Source: Novosphingobium capsulatum (GTDB lineage: Bacteria > Pseudomonadota > Alphaproteobacteria > Sphingomonadales > Sphingomonadaceae). From it: a stretch of DNA of 40,744 nt. Position 1 is the first letter of the stretch; each line of letters opens with the position of its first letter. The notes below the pieces were generated by a model. It did no database searches. It saw nothing but the letters and a program-made list of their open reading frames with translations, and had not been told where the DNA came from. The stretch is taken from assembly GCA_015661825.1 (NCBI GenBank), contig DQVI01000066.1, positions 1-40,744 of the forward strand, read 5' to 3'. The position numbers were made by a program, and so were the translations under genes. This document shows, piece after piece, positions 14,722 to 23,284 of this stretch.

Positions 14722-15198
14722 ATGAAAGCGCCAACCCCAGGCATGCTGGCCGTCGGACTGCTCGGCGTGACCGTCTTCACCCTCATGATGGTGGGCCCTC
14801 CCGGCAGCTACACCCCGCTGCCCGAACCCCAATCCACAGGGCCTACACCCAGCAGCATTTCCGTGAACGGCTTTACCATGACCTCGGATACGGTCGATCT
14901 TCCTATCGATGAGCAGCAATATCCCGATGGCCCTCATGCCGATGTCATCAATGCGAATTGCACGTCTTGCCATTCCGCCAGCATGGCGATGACCCAGCCA
15001 GTGCTTTCAGCGGACCAGTGGAAGGCAACGGTCACCAAGATGAAGGATGTCTACAAGGCTCCCGTGGCGGACAAGGACATTCCGGCTATCGTCGACTATC
15101 TGACGGCGATGAGTGCAGCGCAGGATGGGGCGCCGACCGGAAAGGCTCAGGATACCGCCCCCGGCACCGCGCCGGATGCCTCCGGAGGAACGGGTTGA
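14722..15198 (+). CDS. sorB: c-type cytochrome, electron acceptor of sulfite dehydrogenase (SorB-like)
   Basis: A 158-residue exported monoheme cytochrome c. An N-terminal hydrophobic segment (about 8-25) exports or anchors it, and the heme motif is CTSCH (80-84). Possible distal heme ligands include the methionines in SASMAMTQP and the later KDVYKAPV segment. Such a subunit takes electrons from the Mo centre and passes them to the respiratory chain. I chose the ATG at 14722 because of the AAGGAG site 9 bases before it; a longer open frame from 14377 lies inside sorA in another frame. The Pro/Gly/Ala-rich tail (about 135-158) looks disordered. Confidence 0.87.
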   Translation: MKAPTPGMLAVGLLGVTVFTLMMVGPPGSYTPLPEPQSTGPTPSSISVNGFTMTSDTVDLPIDEQQYPDGPHADVINANCTSCHSASMAMTQPVLSADQWKATVTKMKDVYKAPVADKDIPAIVDYLTAMSAAQDGAPTGKAQDTAPGTAPDASGGTG

Positions 15199-15428
15199 GG
15201 CGCCAAGCTGCGTAACGTCTGCTTTCAGGCGCTACCCTAGGAGCATTGAGCGGCGGGAATGGGCGCATGTTGCCCAATCGCGGGACGGAATGGAATTGAT
15301 GAAATCCAGCAGAAGCGCCGCATTCAGGTGCGCGCCGCCAACCTCCTAAGTTAATGGACACTTGCCGCTAAAAAGCGTGCGGCCAGCTAGAGGCCAAATG
15401 CGCCTGCCATCCGTAGGCTCGCGGGTAC
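15199..15428. other. Gap between sulfite cargo and the tni genes
   Basis: These 230 bp lie between the convergent sorB and tniQ genes. I see no convincing gene. A short GCCGC/GCGGC stem around 15365-15385 with an A-rich loop might help end transcription. This is the boundary between cargo and transposition genes, where Tn402-type elements often carry their resolution region, but no res-like repeats are evident. Confidence 0.4.
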
Positions 15429-16568
15429 TTAATGGCGCGAAGAGAACGCATTTCCGGCCGCGTCACGGAAGAGAGTTTTGTAGGCCGTCGAGGCGCTCCG
15501 TAACGCGGACATCCGCTCGACTTTTTCGTTCCGATGGCACGCTGCTTCCACTGTTCTTTTCAACGTCGGCGAGCACGCCTGACGATCTTGGATGAACTGT
15601 TGGAGTGCGATGCTATCGACCATCCGCGCCCATACGTCGACAACCGGCTCGTCCTCGTTTCGCACCGTTGGGTCACAGTCTGCATCGAGCATCGCGGCGC
15701 AGATTGCGATAAGGCAACGACGCATTGAGGGGCTGGCAAGCGCGAGCGGCATTTCACAGGAAGGCTCGTTGGGGCAAACGTTATCGAGCGTGAGCACAGG
15801 CGCCGCAAACCGATGTAGGAGTCTATCACGCAGTCTCCAGCGCCTGTGGGCCCTTGCGAACAGTAGACAGATTCTGGCGGATTCTTCGAGCAGCTGACCG
15901 GCTGAAGTGTCGTTGAAGCGAAATTGATCTGGGACCTTTCCCCTAAGCGCACCCCTCAGCGCGGCTTCAAAGGCTACGATATTGATCCAGATGGGCTGCG
16001 CTGCTGGCTCAAGCTCGAGCGCCCTGGGGTGCGCCCGTTCGAGGCCCCGACGGCAGCGAATACAGCACAATCTTGGCGGCCCCTGCGATGACCGCTTAAT
16101 CGCCCAATGACTACTCCCGCAAGACACGCATCGATCGACGAGTGGCCAGTGGTGCCGGAAACAGAAGCCCCACGCAGCCATGGCCCAGTCCGCACGGATA
16201 TAGGCGGGGCGGCCAGCGGCATAGTCCTCGGCAAGGCAACGACTGCACCAGCTCAACCGGAGGGTAAGAGCGGGCGCGAAATCTCGGCTAGGATCATCGG
16301 ATGGAACGTGGTGCCAGGCTACAAAATCCGGGGTGATCCTCGGATACCGATAGCAAAGACCGAGTTCGGCGACACTGTTTTCCGTGAAGCCCTCGCTTGC
16401 GGCAAGCTCAGCGATCATCGATTTTTTTGGGTTTACATCGGGATGCCGCCAATGGCCTGCGCGATTTCGATAGGCGCGCAGCAAAGGCTCACCCGGAGCC
16501 CGCTGATCGCGCACGCGCGCCAGCCATGAACTGAGAAGTTCATCCGCGAATGGCTCCACGAAACTCAT
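15429..16568 (-). CDS. tniQ: TniQ-family transposition protein
   Basis: A 379-residue TniQ/TnsD-like protein. The N-terminal part opens with EPFADELLSSWLARV, the usual start of TniQ proteins. A cysteine-rich zinc-binding region (about 110-175) has WCSRC, GFCFRHHWPLVDRCVSCGSSH and CCIRC. TniQ directs target choice together with TniB in Tn402/Tn5053 elements. The ATG overlaps the tniB stop by 4 bases (ATGA), so it is the third gene of the tniA-B-Q operon. The C-terminal half is less conserved and I see no motif in it. Confidence 0.85.
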   Translation of the reverse strand: MSFVEPFADELLSSWLARVRDQRAPGEPLLRAYRNRAGHWRHPDVNPKKSMIAELAASEGFTENSVAELGLCYRYPRITPDFVAWHHVPSDDPSRDFAPALTLRLSWCSRCLAEDYAAGRPAYIRADWAMAAWGFCFRHHWPLVDRCVSCGSSHWAIKRSSQGPPRLCCIRCRRGLERAHPRALELEPAAQPIWINIVAFEAALRGALRGKVPDQFRFNDTSAGQLLEESARICLLFARAHRRWRLRDRLLHRFAAPVLTLDNVCPNEPSCEMPLALASPSMRRCLIAICAAMLDADCDPTVRNEDEPVVDVWARMVDSIALQQFIQDRQACSPTLKRTVEAACHRNEKVERMSALRSASTAYKTLFRDAAGNAFSSRH

Positions 16569-17488
16569 ACGGTCGCCCGGCCGATTGTCCTTCGCTTGCC
16601 TGCCGACGTAAACATGGAGACGAGAGGAAGCGTCACGTCGTTGGCCTCGAAGCTTGCGGCATCAAGCATCTCGCGGCCATCGCGGATAGCCGTGACAGCG
16701 GCTGCCTCGATGAGCCGGAATATTCGGCCCGTCACACCCTGGGTGAGGGCCAGCACGCGTTGCCGCGCTTCGACGGTGTCGAGCATCGATGGGCGTCTCA
16801 GGGGCAGCAGGCCCGAGAAGCTCGCAAGCAGCTGGCGCAGGGCATGATCGTTGCGCCATGGCATCAATTCGAACGCCCCAAACCGGTCGGCAAGGTTCGG
16901 ATCCATCAGGACCGCCATCCGCGCGTCCTCGGTCCCTGCGCAAACAATTGGAATTTTCAGATCGTTGGTCAAAAAGCGGATAGTATTGAGGAACACCCGC
17001 TGCTGGCGAGGAGTGCCGGCGAGCATCTTGTCGATTTCATCCAGGACGAGCACCTTGGTTTCGACTTCGGCAAGCAGTTGCCTGGCTTCCGCTCGCATCG
17101 ATCGCACGGACAGTCGGCTAAGGTCGACGCAATTTAGCGCGGTCAGCACCTCGGTGTAAAATTGCTCCTCACTCGGCTCTGGCGGTATCTGCGCGAGCAA
17201 CACCGGCATCTTGCTGAGCCCGGTCCTGATATCGAACTGAGGAGCGTGAAGTTTCGAGAAGCGGCTGACAATTTCGGTCTTGCCCATCCCGGTGGCGCCA
17301 AACAGTAACAGGCAGGGCATTCGCCCTCGCGGCGGATAGATTACCAGGTCTTCAAGGTGGCGGAGCGCGGCCTCAGCCTGTGGCAACGATATCCAGCGGT
17401 CGCGGCGTAGCCAGTCGATCCGGGCCTCATCGGTCAATTCGGCATACTCGCGATAAGCCGGGAAGATATGGCTGTAGAGCACGTTCAT
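16565..17488 (-). CDS. tniB: TniB AAA ATPase, transposition target-regulator
   Basis: A 307-residue AAA+ ATPase. Walker A is GATGMGKT (64-71), Walker B is VLVLDEIDKM (about 145-155), and a later sensor region reads IPIVCAGTEDA. TniB proteins bind DNA with ATP, recruit the TniA transposase and take part in target selection. It overlaps tniA upstream and tniQ downstream by 4 bases each, a tight cluster typical of Tn402/Tn5053. All ATPase motifs are intact, so the module is probably functional. Confidence 0.9.
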   Translation of the reverse strand: MNVLYSHIFPAYREYAELTDEARIDWLRRDRWISLPQAEAALRHLEDLVIYPPRGRMPCLLLFGATGMGKTEIVSRFSKLHAPQFDIRTGLSKMPVLLAQIPPEPSEEQFYTEVLTALNCVDLSRLSVRSMRAEARQLLAEVETKVLVLDEIDKMLAGTPRQQRVFLNTIRFLTNDLKIPIVCAGTEDARMAVLMDPNLADRFGAFELMPWRNDHALRQLLASFSGLLPLRRPSMLDTVEARQRVLALTQGVTGRIFRLIEAAAVTAIRDGREMLDAASFEANDVTLPLVSMFTSAGKRRTIGRATV

Positions 17489-19143
17489 GACTGCTCCTCG
17501 ATCGCGAGTGGTACAACCGGCCCGTCGAGATTTGGCGGTGTCAGCTGCGCGTTGGCCTCTTGGTGCTGGACAAAGGCCGCAGGCGGTTCGCCGCGGATGA
17601 GCGCATCGACGATGCGTTGGGTTGATCGTCGAGCTCCGCGCGTCTTCTCTACGGCCCTAAGCACAATCCTGCGCTGCGTGCTCACCATCTCGAAAAGCAT
17701 CTGCTCATCGACGGCGGTTCGCCCGCGCTCTCGAAGCGCTCTCAGGGCTTGGTCGTGCTCGAACTTGGTAATTGCAGGACGCCGCTTATCGCGAAGAGGA
17801 ACTGTGACATGCTCGCCGCCGGGCAGTTCGAGATAGACGGCCGAGAGGTTGAGCGGATTGTATTTGATCGGGAATTTATGAACGCTGTTCGCGACCAGCG
17901 TGGCCAAAGCGCCATGCCAGTAGAAAACGTGGAAGAGTTTGATGCCCTCGCGCCGGACCCGGCGCATCTCGAACGGGAGGAAGTCGAGCAGAAAACGTTC
18001 TTCATCGGCCGGCAGGCGCAGGGCTGCAACACGCTTACCTTGATCGTCCTGCCACGCTGTCATCGGGGGGACGCCAAGTGAGCTGTGAATGGTGCGATGA
18101 TAGATTCCCACCTGGAGGGCGAACCATCGCTCGAATTCCTTGAGGGTCATGCAGGCTTTGCCCTCAGCGTCGTAGTCTCCCTTGTCCTGGATGTTGGAGA
18201 ACGTAGTACCCGGAAGAAGGTGAACTTCGCCGATGGCGGTGCCGATCATGCGCTCGATGTGCCCGCCAAAGTGCGGAGTGCGCGGTGGACGGTAGTGAAG
18301 CTCGATCCCAAATTGCTGGCAGCCCCGAGTCAGCGCGCGTGAGTGAAATTCCGAGGCATTGTCGAGATGGAGGATGTCTGGCAGGCCGAAGACAGGCCAT
18401 GCGAAGGTGAGCTCTCGATCGGCCAGCCAATCATTCTTGGGCAGTACTGCATGACGGATCGCCATGCCGACCGAAATCGCGGAAGGTCGTTCCAGTGAAA
18501 TGTAGAAGCCGGGTATCACCCGCGTCGCTACGTCGATCTGCAGGGTCAGCGTTGGCCGCCCGACCGGTCTCCTGAGATACTCATCGACGATGATGATATC
18601 GACCAGCGTGTGGTCCATCTGTACGACCTGAAGAGGGTACTGCGCCTCGTATGAGCTGACGACGGGTCGGAAGCGGTCTGCTGCGGCTTTGGTCCCATCA
18701 CGGGCGCCTGTCAGGCGTGTCCGTTCCACGGCGTTGACCCGCAGGACAACAGTTTGCCGTGCTGGAGGTCGCAGATTCTGCTCCAGGCACGAAAAGCGAA
18801 TTTGACGGACCAGTTGTGCGATGGTGGGCTTTGGACGGCTGAGATAAAATTGCTCTATTTTGGCATCGATCAGGCGTTCCACCTCGCAAGGGAGGCGAGA
18901 GCGCCCTTTGGGAAATCCATCGTGCTGGTCGACCAACGAACTGGTCACTGGGTTTTCCCGGTATCTCGCGAGCAGTTCGTAAATTCGGGACCGGTTGAGG
19001 CTCAGCTTCAGGCCGGCCTCAGCAATCGCTTTGCGTCCGAGCCGGGGCTCTGCCGTAAGCGCACGAATGATAGGCTCGCGCTCACAAGCTTTGCGCCATT
19101 CTGTATGATCAACCGTCGTGAGGGCAGTGCCTGTTTCGGCCAT
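17485..19143 (-). CDS. tniA: TniA DDE transposase
   Basis: A 552-residue transposase of the Tn7/Tn402 (TniA) type. An N-terminal HTH region (about 25-65) precedes the RNase H-like catalytic core with D177 (VVQMDHT), D261 (LHLDNASEF) and E297 (GHIERMIG). D261 and E297 are 35 residues apart, the DD(35)E spacing. The Mu-type C-terminal domain follows (about 410-500). It cuts and joins the transposon ends, which carry three matching repeats each. The ATG at 19143 is 153 bp inside the right terminus, and the three right-end repeats (19181-19296) fill this gap. Confidence 0.92.
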   Translation of the reverse strand: MAETGTALTTVDHTEWRKACEREPIIRALTAEPRLGRKAIAEAGLKLSLNRSRIYELLARYRENPVTSSLVDQHDGFPKGRSRLPCEVERLIDAKIEQFYLSRPKPTIAQLVRQIRFSCLEQNLRPPARQTVVLRVNAVERTRLTGARDGTKAAADRFRPVVSSYEAQYPLQVVQMDHTLVDIIIVDEYLRRPVGRPTLTLQIDVATRVIPGFYISLERPSAISVGMAIRHAVLPKNDWLADRELTFAWPVFGLPDILHLDNASEFHSRALTRGCQQFGIELHYRPPRTPHFGGHIERMIGTAIGEVHLLPGTTFSNIQDKGDYDAEGKACMTLKEFERWFALQVGIYHRTIHSSLGVPPMTAWQDDQGKRVAALRLPADEERFLLDFLPFEMRRVRREGIKLFHVFYWHGALATLVANSVHKFPIKYNPLNLSAVYLELPGGEHVTVPLRDKRRPAITKFEHDQALRALRERGRTAVDEQMLFEMVSTQRRIVLRAVEKTRGARRSTQRIVDALIRGEPPAAFVQHQEANAQLTPPNLDGPVVPLAIEEQS

Positions 19144-19180
19144 GACCTATCCCCGATTTTCGCCAGGGACTCGTGTTGCC

Positions 19181-19296
19181 GGGTCCGGTCGTTTTGTAGC
19201 AGAATCGCGCTGTCAGGTCGAACGTCCGGAGGTATTCTTGTACATGATCCACGCAACTCGGCCGTTTTCTCGTCCGCCCGTATTCTTTAAGTGACA
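19181..19296 (-). repeat. Right end of the transposon: inverted repeat plus internal binding repeats
   Basis: Read on the minus strand from 19296, the terminus starts TGTCACTTAAAGAATACGGG, with GGACG completing the repeat at 19271. Two inner copies follow: AAGAATACCTCCGGACG (about 19239-19223) and CTACAAAACGACCGGACCC (19199-19181). They match the left-end copies in core and spacing style. This region also must hold the tniA promoter, which I could not place. Confidence 0.85.
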
Positions 19297-19301
19297 AGGT
19301 G
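19297..19301 (+). repeat. Target-site duplication, right copy
   Basis: AGGTG directly follows the right transposon terminus and is identical to 2590-2594 on the same strand. Confidence 0.9.
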
Positions 19302-19334
19302 GGCTACAAGCGCGGCTGAGGAGCGAGGCGCGTC

Positions 19335-20573
19335 GTGAGCACCGAAACCGCCCGGGAAGGGCCAGAAATCCCCGTAGCGCCGCCTGAGGCTGTCCTGCCG
19401 GCCGTCAGGGCGCCGGCCGACCTTGCGTGGACGATCGTGCAGATGCGCGCCGGCGAGCGCATCACCGTCAACGAGGGCCTGATCGCCGCCTATCAGGCCG
19501 CTTCATCGCCCCATAGCATCCGTGCGCTCAAGTCCGACGTCGAGGCGTTCGATGCGTGGTGTAGGCGCAACAACCGGATCGCGCTGCCGGCCACGCCCGA
19601 GACCGTGGCCGATTATCTCGACGCGCGGGCCGGGAAGGGGAGCCGGCCGGCCTCGCTATCCCGCTACAAGGCGTCGATCGCCAAGATCCACCAGCTGCTC
19701 GAGCTCAAGGATCCGACGCCGGCGCCGCTGGTGAAGCTGCGGCTCCAGACGGTGCGCCGCGAGAAGGGGGCTGCGCAGAAGCAGGCGCGGCCGCTGCGGT
19801 TCAAGGGCCCGGTGCGCGACGTCGAGCGCGACAAGGCGCGGGGGCTCAACATCCGCGCGCTGCTCGAGAGTTGTGGCGAGGATCTGCCGGGGCTGCGTGA
19901 TCGGGCGCTGCTATCGGCCGCTTATGACACCGGGCTGCGCGCCTCCGAACTGGTGGCGGTCGCCATTGAGCATATTGAGGAGGCGATCGATCCCGAAGCG
20001 CGGCTGCTGCAGATTCTGCGTCATAAGGGCGATCAAGACGGGGAGGGGGCGACCGCCTACCTCAGCCCGCGCACCGTCGCGGCGATCGCGGCGTGGACCG
20101 AAGCGGCGGGGATCACGACAGGGCCGCTGTTCCGGCGGGTGCAGGTGCGGCGCTACAAGGCGCGGGCAGCCGTGCGCGGTCGGCCGATCGACAGCATCTC
20201 GGGCCGGGAGACGTGGGATCTGCGCAAGACGCTGTCCAAGCCGGCGGTGAAGGCGCGCGTCGAATATGACATCGGCACCGTGGCGCTGCACCCGGGCTCG
20301 ATCGGACCAATCTTTCGGTCGATCATCGGCCGCGCGTTCGACCGTGGCGCGCTGCCCGATTTGACGGCGGACGATCTGGCGCGGTTGCTGAAGGGGATCA
20401 GTGCGCACTCGACGCGGATCGGGCTCAATCAGGACCTGTTCGCCAGCGGGGAGGATTTGGCCGGCATCATGGACGCGCTGCGGTGGAAGTCGCCGCGGAT
20501 GCCGCTCGCTTATAATCGCAATCTCGCGGCAGAGCAGGGGGCGGCGGGGCGCCTTATGGCGAAGATTGGCTAG
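19335..20573 (+). CDS. Tyrosine recombinase (integrase)
   Basis: A 412-residue site-specific recombinase. The N-terminal SAM-like DNA-binding domain (about 50-130) is followed by a catalytic domain with R202 (TGLRASELV), H358 and R361 (AHSTR), W384 and nucleophile Y393 (PLAYNRNL). It uses a GTG start at 19335, supported by a GAGGAG ribosome site. The transposon ends 33 bp upstream, so its original promoter is probably cut. Closing the transposon gap rebuilds a candidate TTGACC (2574-2579), 18 bases, TACAAG (19305-19310). Related recombinases occur in alphaproteobacterial plasmids and islands. Its own target site is not recognised here. Confidence 0.85.
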   Translation: MSTETAREGPEIPVAPPEAVLPAVRAPADLAWTIVQMRAGERITVNEGLIAAYQAASSPHSIRALKSDVEAFDAWCRRNNRIALPATPETVADYLDARAGKGSRPASLSRYKASIAKIHQLLELKDPTPAPLVKLRLQTVRREKGAAQKQARPLRFKGPVRDVERDKARGLNIRALLESCGEDLPGLRDRALLSAAYDTGLRASELVAVAIEHIEEAIDPEARLLQILRHKGDQDGEGATAYLSPRTVAAIAAWTEAAGITTGPLFRRVQVRRYKARAAVRGRPIDSISGRETWDLRKTLSKPAVKARVEYDIGTVALHPGSIGPIFRSIIGRAFDRGALPDLTADDLARLLKGISAHSTRIGLNQDLFASGEDLAGIMDALRWKSPRMPLAYNRNLAAEQGAAGRLMAKIG

Positions 20574-20843
20574 TCATGACGGCCTAAATAGGTCTTTGGA
20601 TGATGCCGTGCGACCACACGACGGCGGCAGGTAGATCGAGGGATTTGCGCAGCGGCAAGAACCGGAGAAGGGAGGCTGAGCCCCCGGGGTCTTGAGCTAC
20701 AACGTTAAGCCTAAGAAACGGGCAGGGGCCTGGTAGCGCGTAGTGTATGAGCGAAGCCACCATCGCTCAAACTCATCAGCACAGTCCAATTTCGAAGAGG
20801 AAACAAGAAAGTGGTTCCGGAAACGGTATGGATCTTATCCTGC
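20574..20843. other. Gap between the recombinase and the second transposon
   Basis: No gene is supported here. One hairpin, TGAGCGA/TCGCTCA with an 8-base loop (20748-20769), could be a terminator or regulatory site, though no T-run follows. I see no duplicated target next to the second transposon. Confidence 0.4.
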
Positions 20844-20889
20844 GTAAACGCTCGCGCTAAATGGCGGCGTTCTGATCGCGCTATTTGTC
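20844..20889 (+). repeat. Left inverted repeat of the second transposon
   Basis: This 46-bp repeat matches 44 of 46 bases of the reverse complement of 23869-23914. Its inner end just touches the stop codon of the ATPase gene. Confidence 0.9.
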
Positions 20890-21766
20890 AGTTGCCGGGT
20901 CCGATGACGAGGCAATCGCGCGCGGCCTGAACGATGTCAGCGGTGACCTCCTCGACGCGGTTGAGGGTCATGATCCGCCGCATCTGCGCGAACAGGCGCT
21001 CCATGAGCCGGAAGTTGCCGCGCGTGATGCGGATCACGGCTGCCTGCGCTTCGATCGCGTCGAGTTGGGCCGGGTCGAAGCTGATCCCGAAATCGCCGGC
21101 GTGGGTCGCGAGCAGCAGCCGCATTTCGGTCTCGGTAAGCGGTTTGAACTCGTGGACGAAGCCGATCCGCGAGTAGAGCTGGGCATAGCGGGCGAGGCGC
21201 TTCTCCAAGCCCGGCATACCCATCAGGATCAGCCCGAAGCCGTGGCGATCGGCCATGTCGCGGAGATGTTCGAGCGACTTTATGGTCAGGCGGTCGGCCT
21301 CGTCGACGATGACGAGGGGGCAGGCGATGCGGGCGGCGTCATGGGTGATTTCGTCCTGCGAGCCGCCCGCGACCGTCAGCCGGGCATAGCCCAGCTTAAT
21401 GAGGTTGAGGCCCAACACCGCGTCGATCGTCTTGGGCGTGTTGCTGACCGACACGGTGTAGAAGACGGCGCGGCAGCGAGCGACCTTTTCGCCAAGGAGC
21501 GCGGCAATGGGACGGAGCGCGGCATATTCCCCCAGGTCGGGGAAGCTGGAAAACTCGCGCGCCGATCGCGTCTTTCCGACGCCCGGCCGGCCATGACACA
21601 CGCCGATATAGCGGTAGTGCGCGCAGGCTTCGGCAAACTCGACGAACCGGGCATGTTCGCGGGTCGCCAGGAACGGCTGCTCGACCAGGAACTCAATCGT
21701 CAGCGGCGTAGAGCCGGAGCCCTCGGTAGGTGGTGGGCCGGGAAGCCGTATCCTCTTGGTCGCCAT
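20888..21766 (-). CDS. AAA ATPase, TniB/MuB-like transposition partner
   Basis: A 292-residue protein from the ATG at 21766; a GTG frame to 21877 adds 37 unconvincing residues. Walker A is GRPGVGKT in CHGRPGVGKTRSAREF, Walker B is LVIVDEADRL, and GLILMGMPGLEKRL follows as the sensor-1 region. ATPases of this type (MuB, TnsC, TniB) coat target DNA and activate the paired transposase. It overlaps the transposase gene end by about 74 bases, so expression is coupled. It is closer to MuB/TnsC-like ATPases of small transposons than to the TniB at 16565. Confidence 0.85.
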   Translation of the reverse strand: MATKRIRLPGPPPTEGSGSTPLTIEFLVEQPFLATREHARFVEFAEACAHYRYIGVCHGRPGVGKTRSAREFSSFPDLGEYAALRPIAALLGEKVARCRAVFYTVSVSNTPKTIDAVLGLNLIKLGYARLTVAGGSQDEITHDAARIACPLVIVDEADRLTIKSLEHLRDMADRHGFGLILMGMPGLEKRLARYAQLYSRIGFVHEFKPLTETEMRLLLATHAGDFGISFDPAQLDAIEAQAAVIRITRGNFRLMERLFAQMRRIMTLNRVEEVTADIVQAARDCLVIGPGN

Positions 21767-23171
21767 CGAAGGTCTCCGTGGGGGCAGGCACCTGCTTGTC
21801 GCGCTCCTTCGCGCCGCGCCGGGCGCGCTGGATCGCGCGCAACGACGGGTGCCCAGCGTGCTCGGAGCTGAGCGCACGGCAGACGAACCGGCCCTGGTGG
21901 TAGACGTGGATCTCGGTCAGGTCGCGGGGGTCATAGACCGCCTCGACCTGCTCGCCGACGAAGGCCGCGAGCGTGGGTTCGACATAGCGCCTGCCCATCA
22001 GACGGATGCCGTCGCGCAGCACTTTACGGGGCTTGGGCACGTGCACGAGCAGCATGTCGAGCTGTTCAAGGCTGTCGGGCATTGCGGGCAGGAACCCGCC
22101 CTTCTGCCAGCGCGTGATCGGCGGTTCGCCGGTGCTGCCATGCGGGCGACGATGATAGACGCCGCACACGAACGCCTCGAAGCGGGCGCGCAGCTCGTCG
22201 AGCGTGAGCACTGGCGCCGACAGCGGCTTGCCCGCGATCAGGTGGCCGGGCAGGTCGGGCAGGAACATGTCGTTGATGGTGCGGAACAGCCGCTCGATCT
22301 TGCCGCGCCCGCGAGGACGCCCCGGCAGCGAATGGATGAGGCGGATTTTGAGGGCGATGCACGCCTGCTCGATATGCTCGGAGATGAAATCCGAGCCGTT
22401 GTCGACGTAAAGCTGTTCGGGAATGCCGCTGACGATCCATTCGGGATTGGGCTTGCGCCAGATCGCCTGCCGCAAGGCGAGCGCCGTGTTGAGGGCACTG
22501 GGGGCATCGAGGCTGAGGAAGTAACCGGCGATGGCTCGGCTGTGATCGTCAACGATGACGGTCAGCCAAGGACGCACCGGGGTTCCGGCATCATCGAGCA
22601 CGAGAATGTCGAGAACGGTATGATCGGCCTGCCACATCTCGTTCGAGGTCGCGGCTTCGCGCCGATGCACTAGCTCGTGCTGGTCGCGGTAGACGGCCGG
22701 ATCGGAGGCTGCGGCGATCTGGCTTGCCGGTATCGCCCTGACGACACGCGCGACGGCCGCATAGCTGGGGGTTCGGTGTCCATGCGCGATGGCGAGTTCC
22801 TGCACCTTTCGGTGAATGGCGGCGACCGGGGGTCGCGGGCGCTTGGTGGCGAGAGTGCGGGTCAGTTCGACCAGATGTTCCGGCAGGTGCAGCCTGCCCC
22901 GATCGTTGCGCGGCAGACGCGCGAGACCGGCAAGTCCTTCGGCACGGTAGCGCCCGAGCCAGCGCTGCAACGTCCGCTCGCTCAGCGTGCCGGTGCGGGC
23001 GAGGTCCGCGAGCGGGATGCCATCGGCGAGGTGCGGTTCAAGGACGCGGTAGCGCTCGATCGCCAGCGGCGGGACAAGCGCCGGATGCGTCACCGCCGAC
23101 GGTCCGTGTCGCAGGTAAGGAAAACGGAGATTTGCCTGCCCATCGCCATGCGAGTCCGCTCGCGTTGCCAA
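21693..23171 (-). CDS. DDE transposase of the second transposon
   Basis: A 492-residue protein if the TTG at 23171 is used; a GTG at 23093 (466 residues, starting VTHPALVPPLAIERY) is an equally likely start. The N-terminal HTH contains LADLARTGTLSERTLQRWLGRYR. The integrase core has Asp in MWQADHTVLDI, Asp in YVDNGSDF and Glu in GKIERLF, the last two 35 residues apart. A Mu-type C-terminal domain follows. The ATPase gene overlaps its 3' end. It should bind the 46-bp inverted repeats at 20844 and 23869. No frameshift or missing catalytic residue is seen. Confidence 0.87.
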   Translation of the reverse strand: MATRADSHGDGQANLRFPYLRHGPSAVTHPALVPPLAIERYRVLEPHLADGIPLADLARTGTLSERTLQRWLGRYRAEGLAGLARLPRNDRGRLHLPEHLVELTRTLATKRPRPPVAAIHRKVQELAIAHGHRTPSYAAVARVVRAIPASQIAAASDPAVYRDQHELVHRREAATSNEMWQADHTVLDILVLDDAGTPVRPWLTVIVDDHSRAIAGYFLSLDAPSALNTALALRQAIWRKPNPEWIVSGIPEQLYVDNGSDFISEHIEQACIALKIRLIHSLPGRPRGRGKIERLFRTINDMFLPDLPGHLIAGKPLSAPVLTLDELRARFEAFVCGVYHRRPHGSTGEPPITRWQKGGFLPAMPDSLEQLDMLLVHVPKPRKVLRDGIRLMGRRYVEPTLAAFVGEQVEAVYDPRDLTEIHVYHQGRFVCRALSSEHAGHPSLRAIQRARRGAKERDKQVPAPTETFDGDQEDTASRPTTYRGLRLYAADD

Positions 23172-23284
23172 ACCGGCCTGTTCGACGTAAATCTACCCGG
23201 TAAAGAAAACTAGGGCAACATAGACCTGCCGATGACGACTTTCTTCCCAAACCGCGCCCGATCGGGGCGCCACCGGCCCTACGC

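Larger units (their letters stand above)
2595..19296. mobile_element. Complete Tn402/Tn5053-like transposon with fluoride and sulfite cargo
   Basis: The element spans 16,702 bp. Its termini are inverted (2595-2620 against 19296-19271, 18 of 26 bases equal, both starting TGTC and sharing ATACG and GGACG). Each end holds three spaced copies of the same roughly 19-bp motif, the usual transposase-binding layout of this family. Identical AGGTG target duplications flank it. It encodes tniA, tniB and tniQ in overlapping order at the right end and a serine recombinase beside the left end. Cargo: fluoride riboswitch operon, DUF305/propeller/DedA operon, UDG-like gene, and LysR/TDT/sulfite dehydrogenase/cytochrome module. 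Perfect duplications and intact genes suggest a recent single insertion. Confidence 0.92.
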
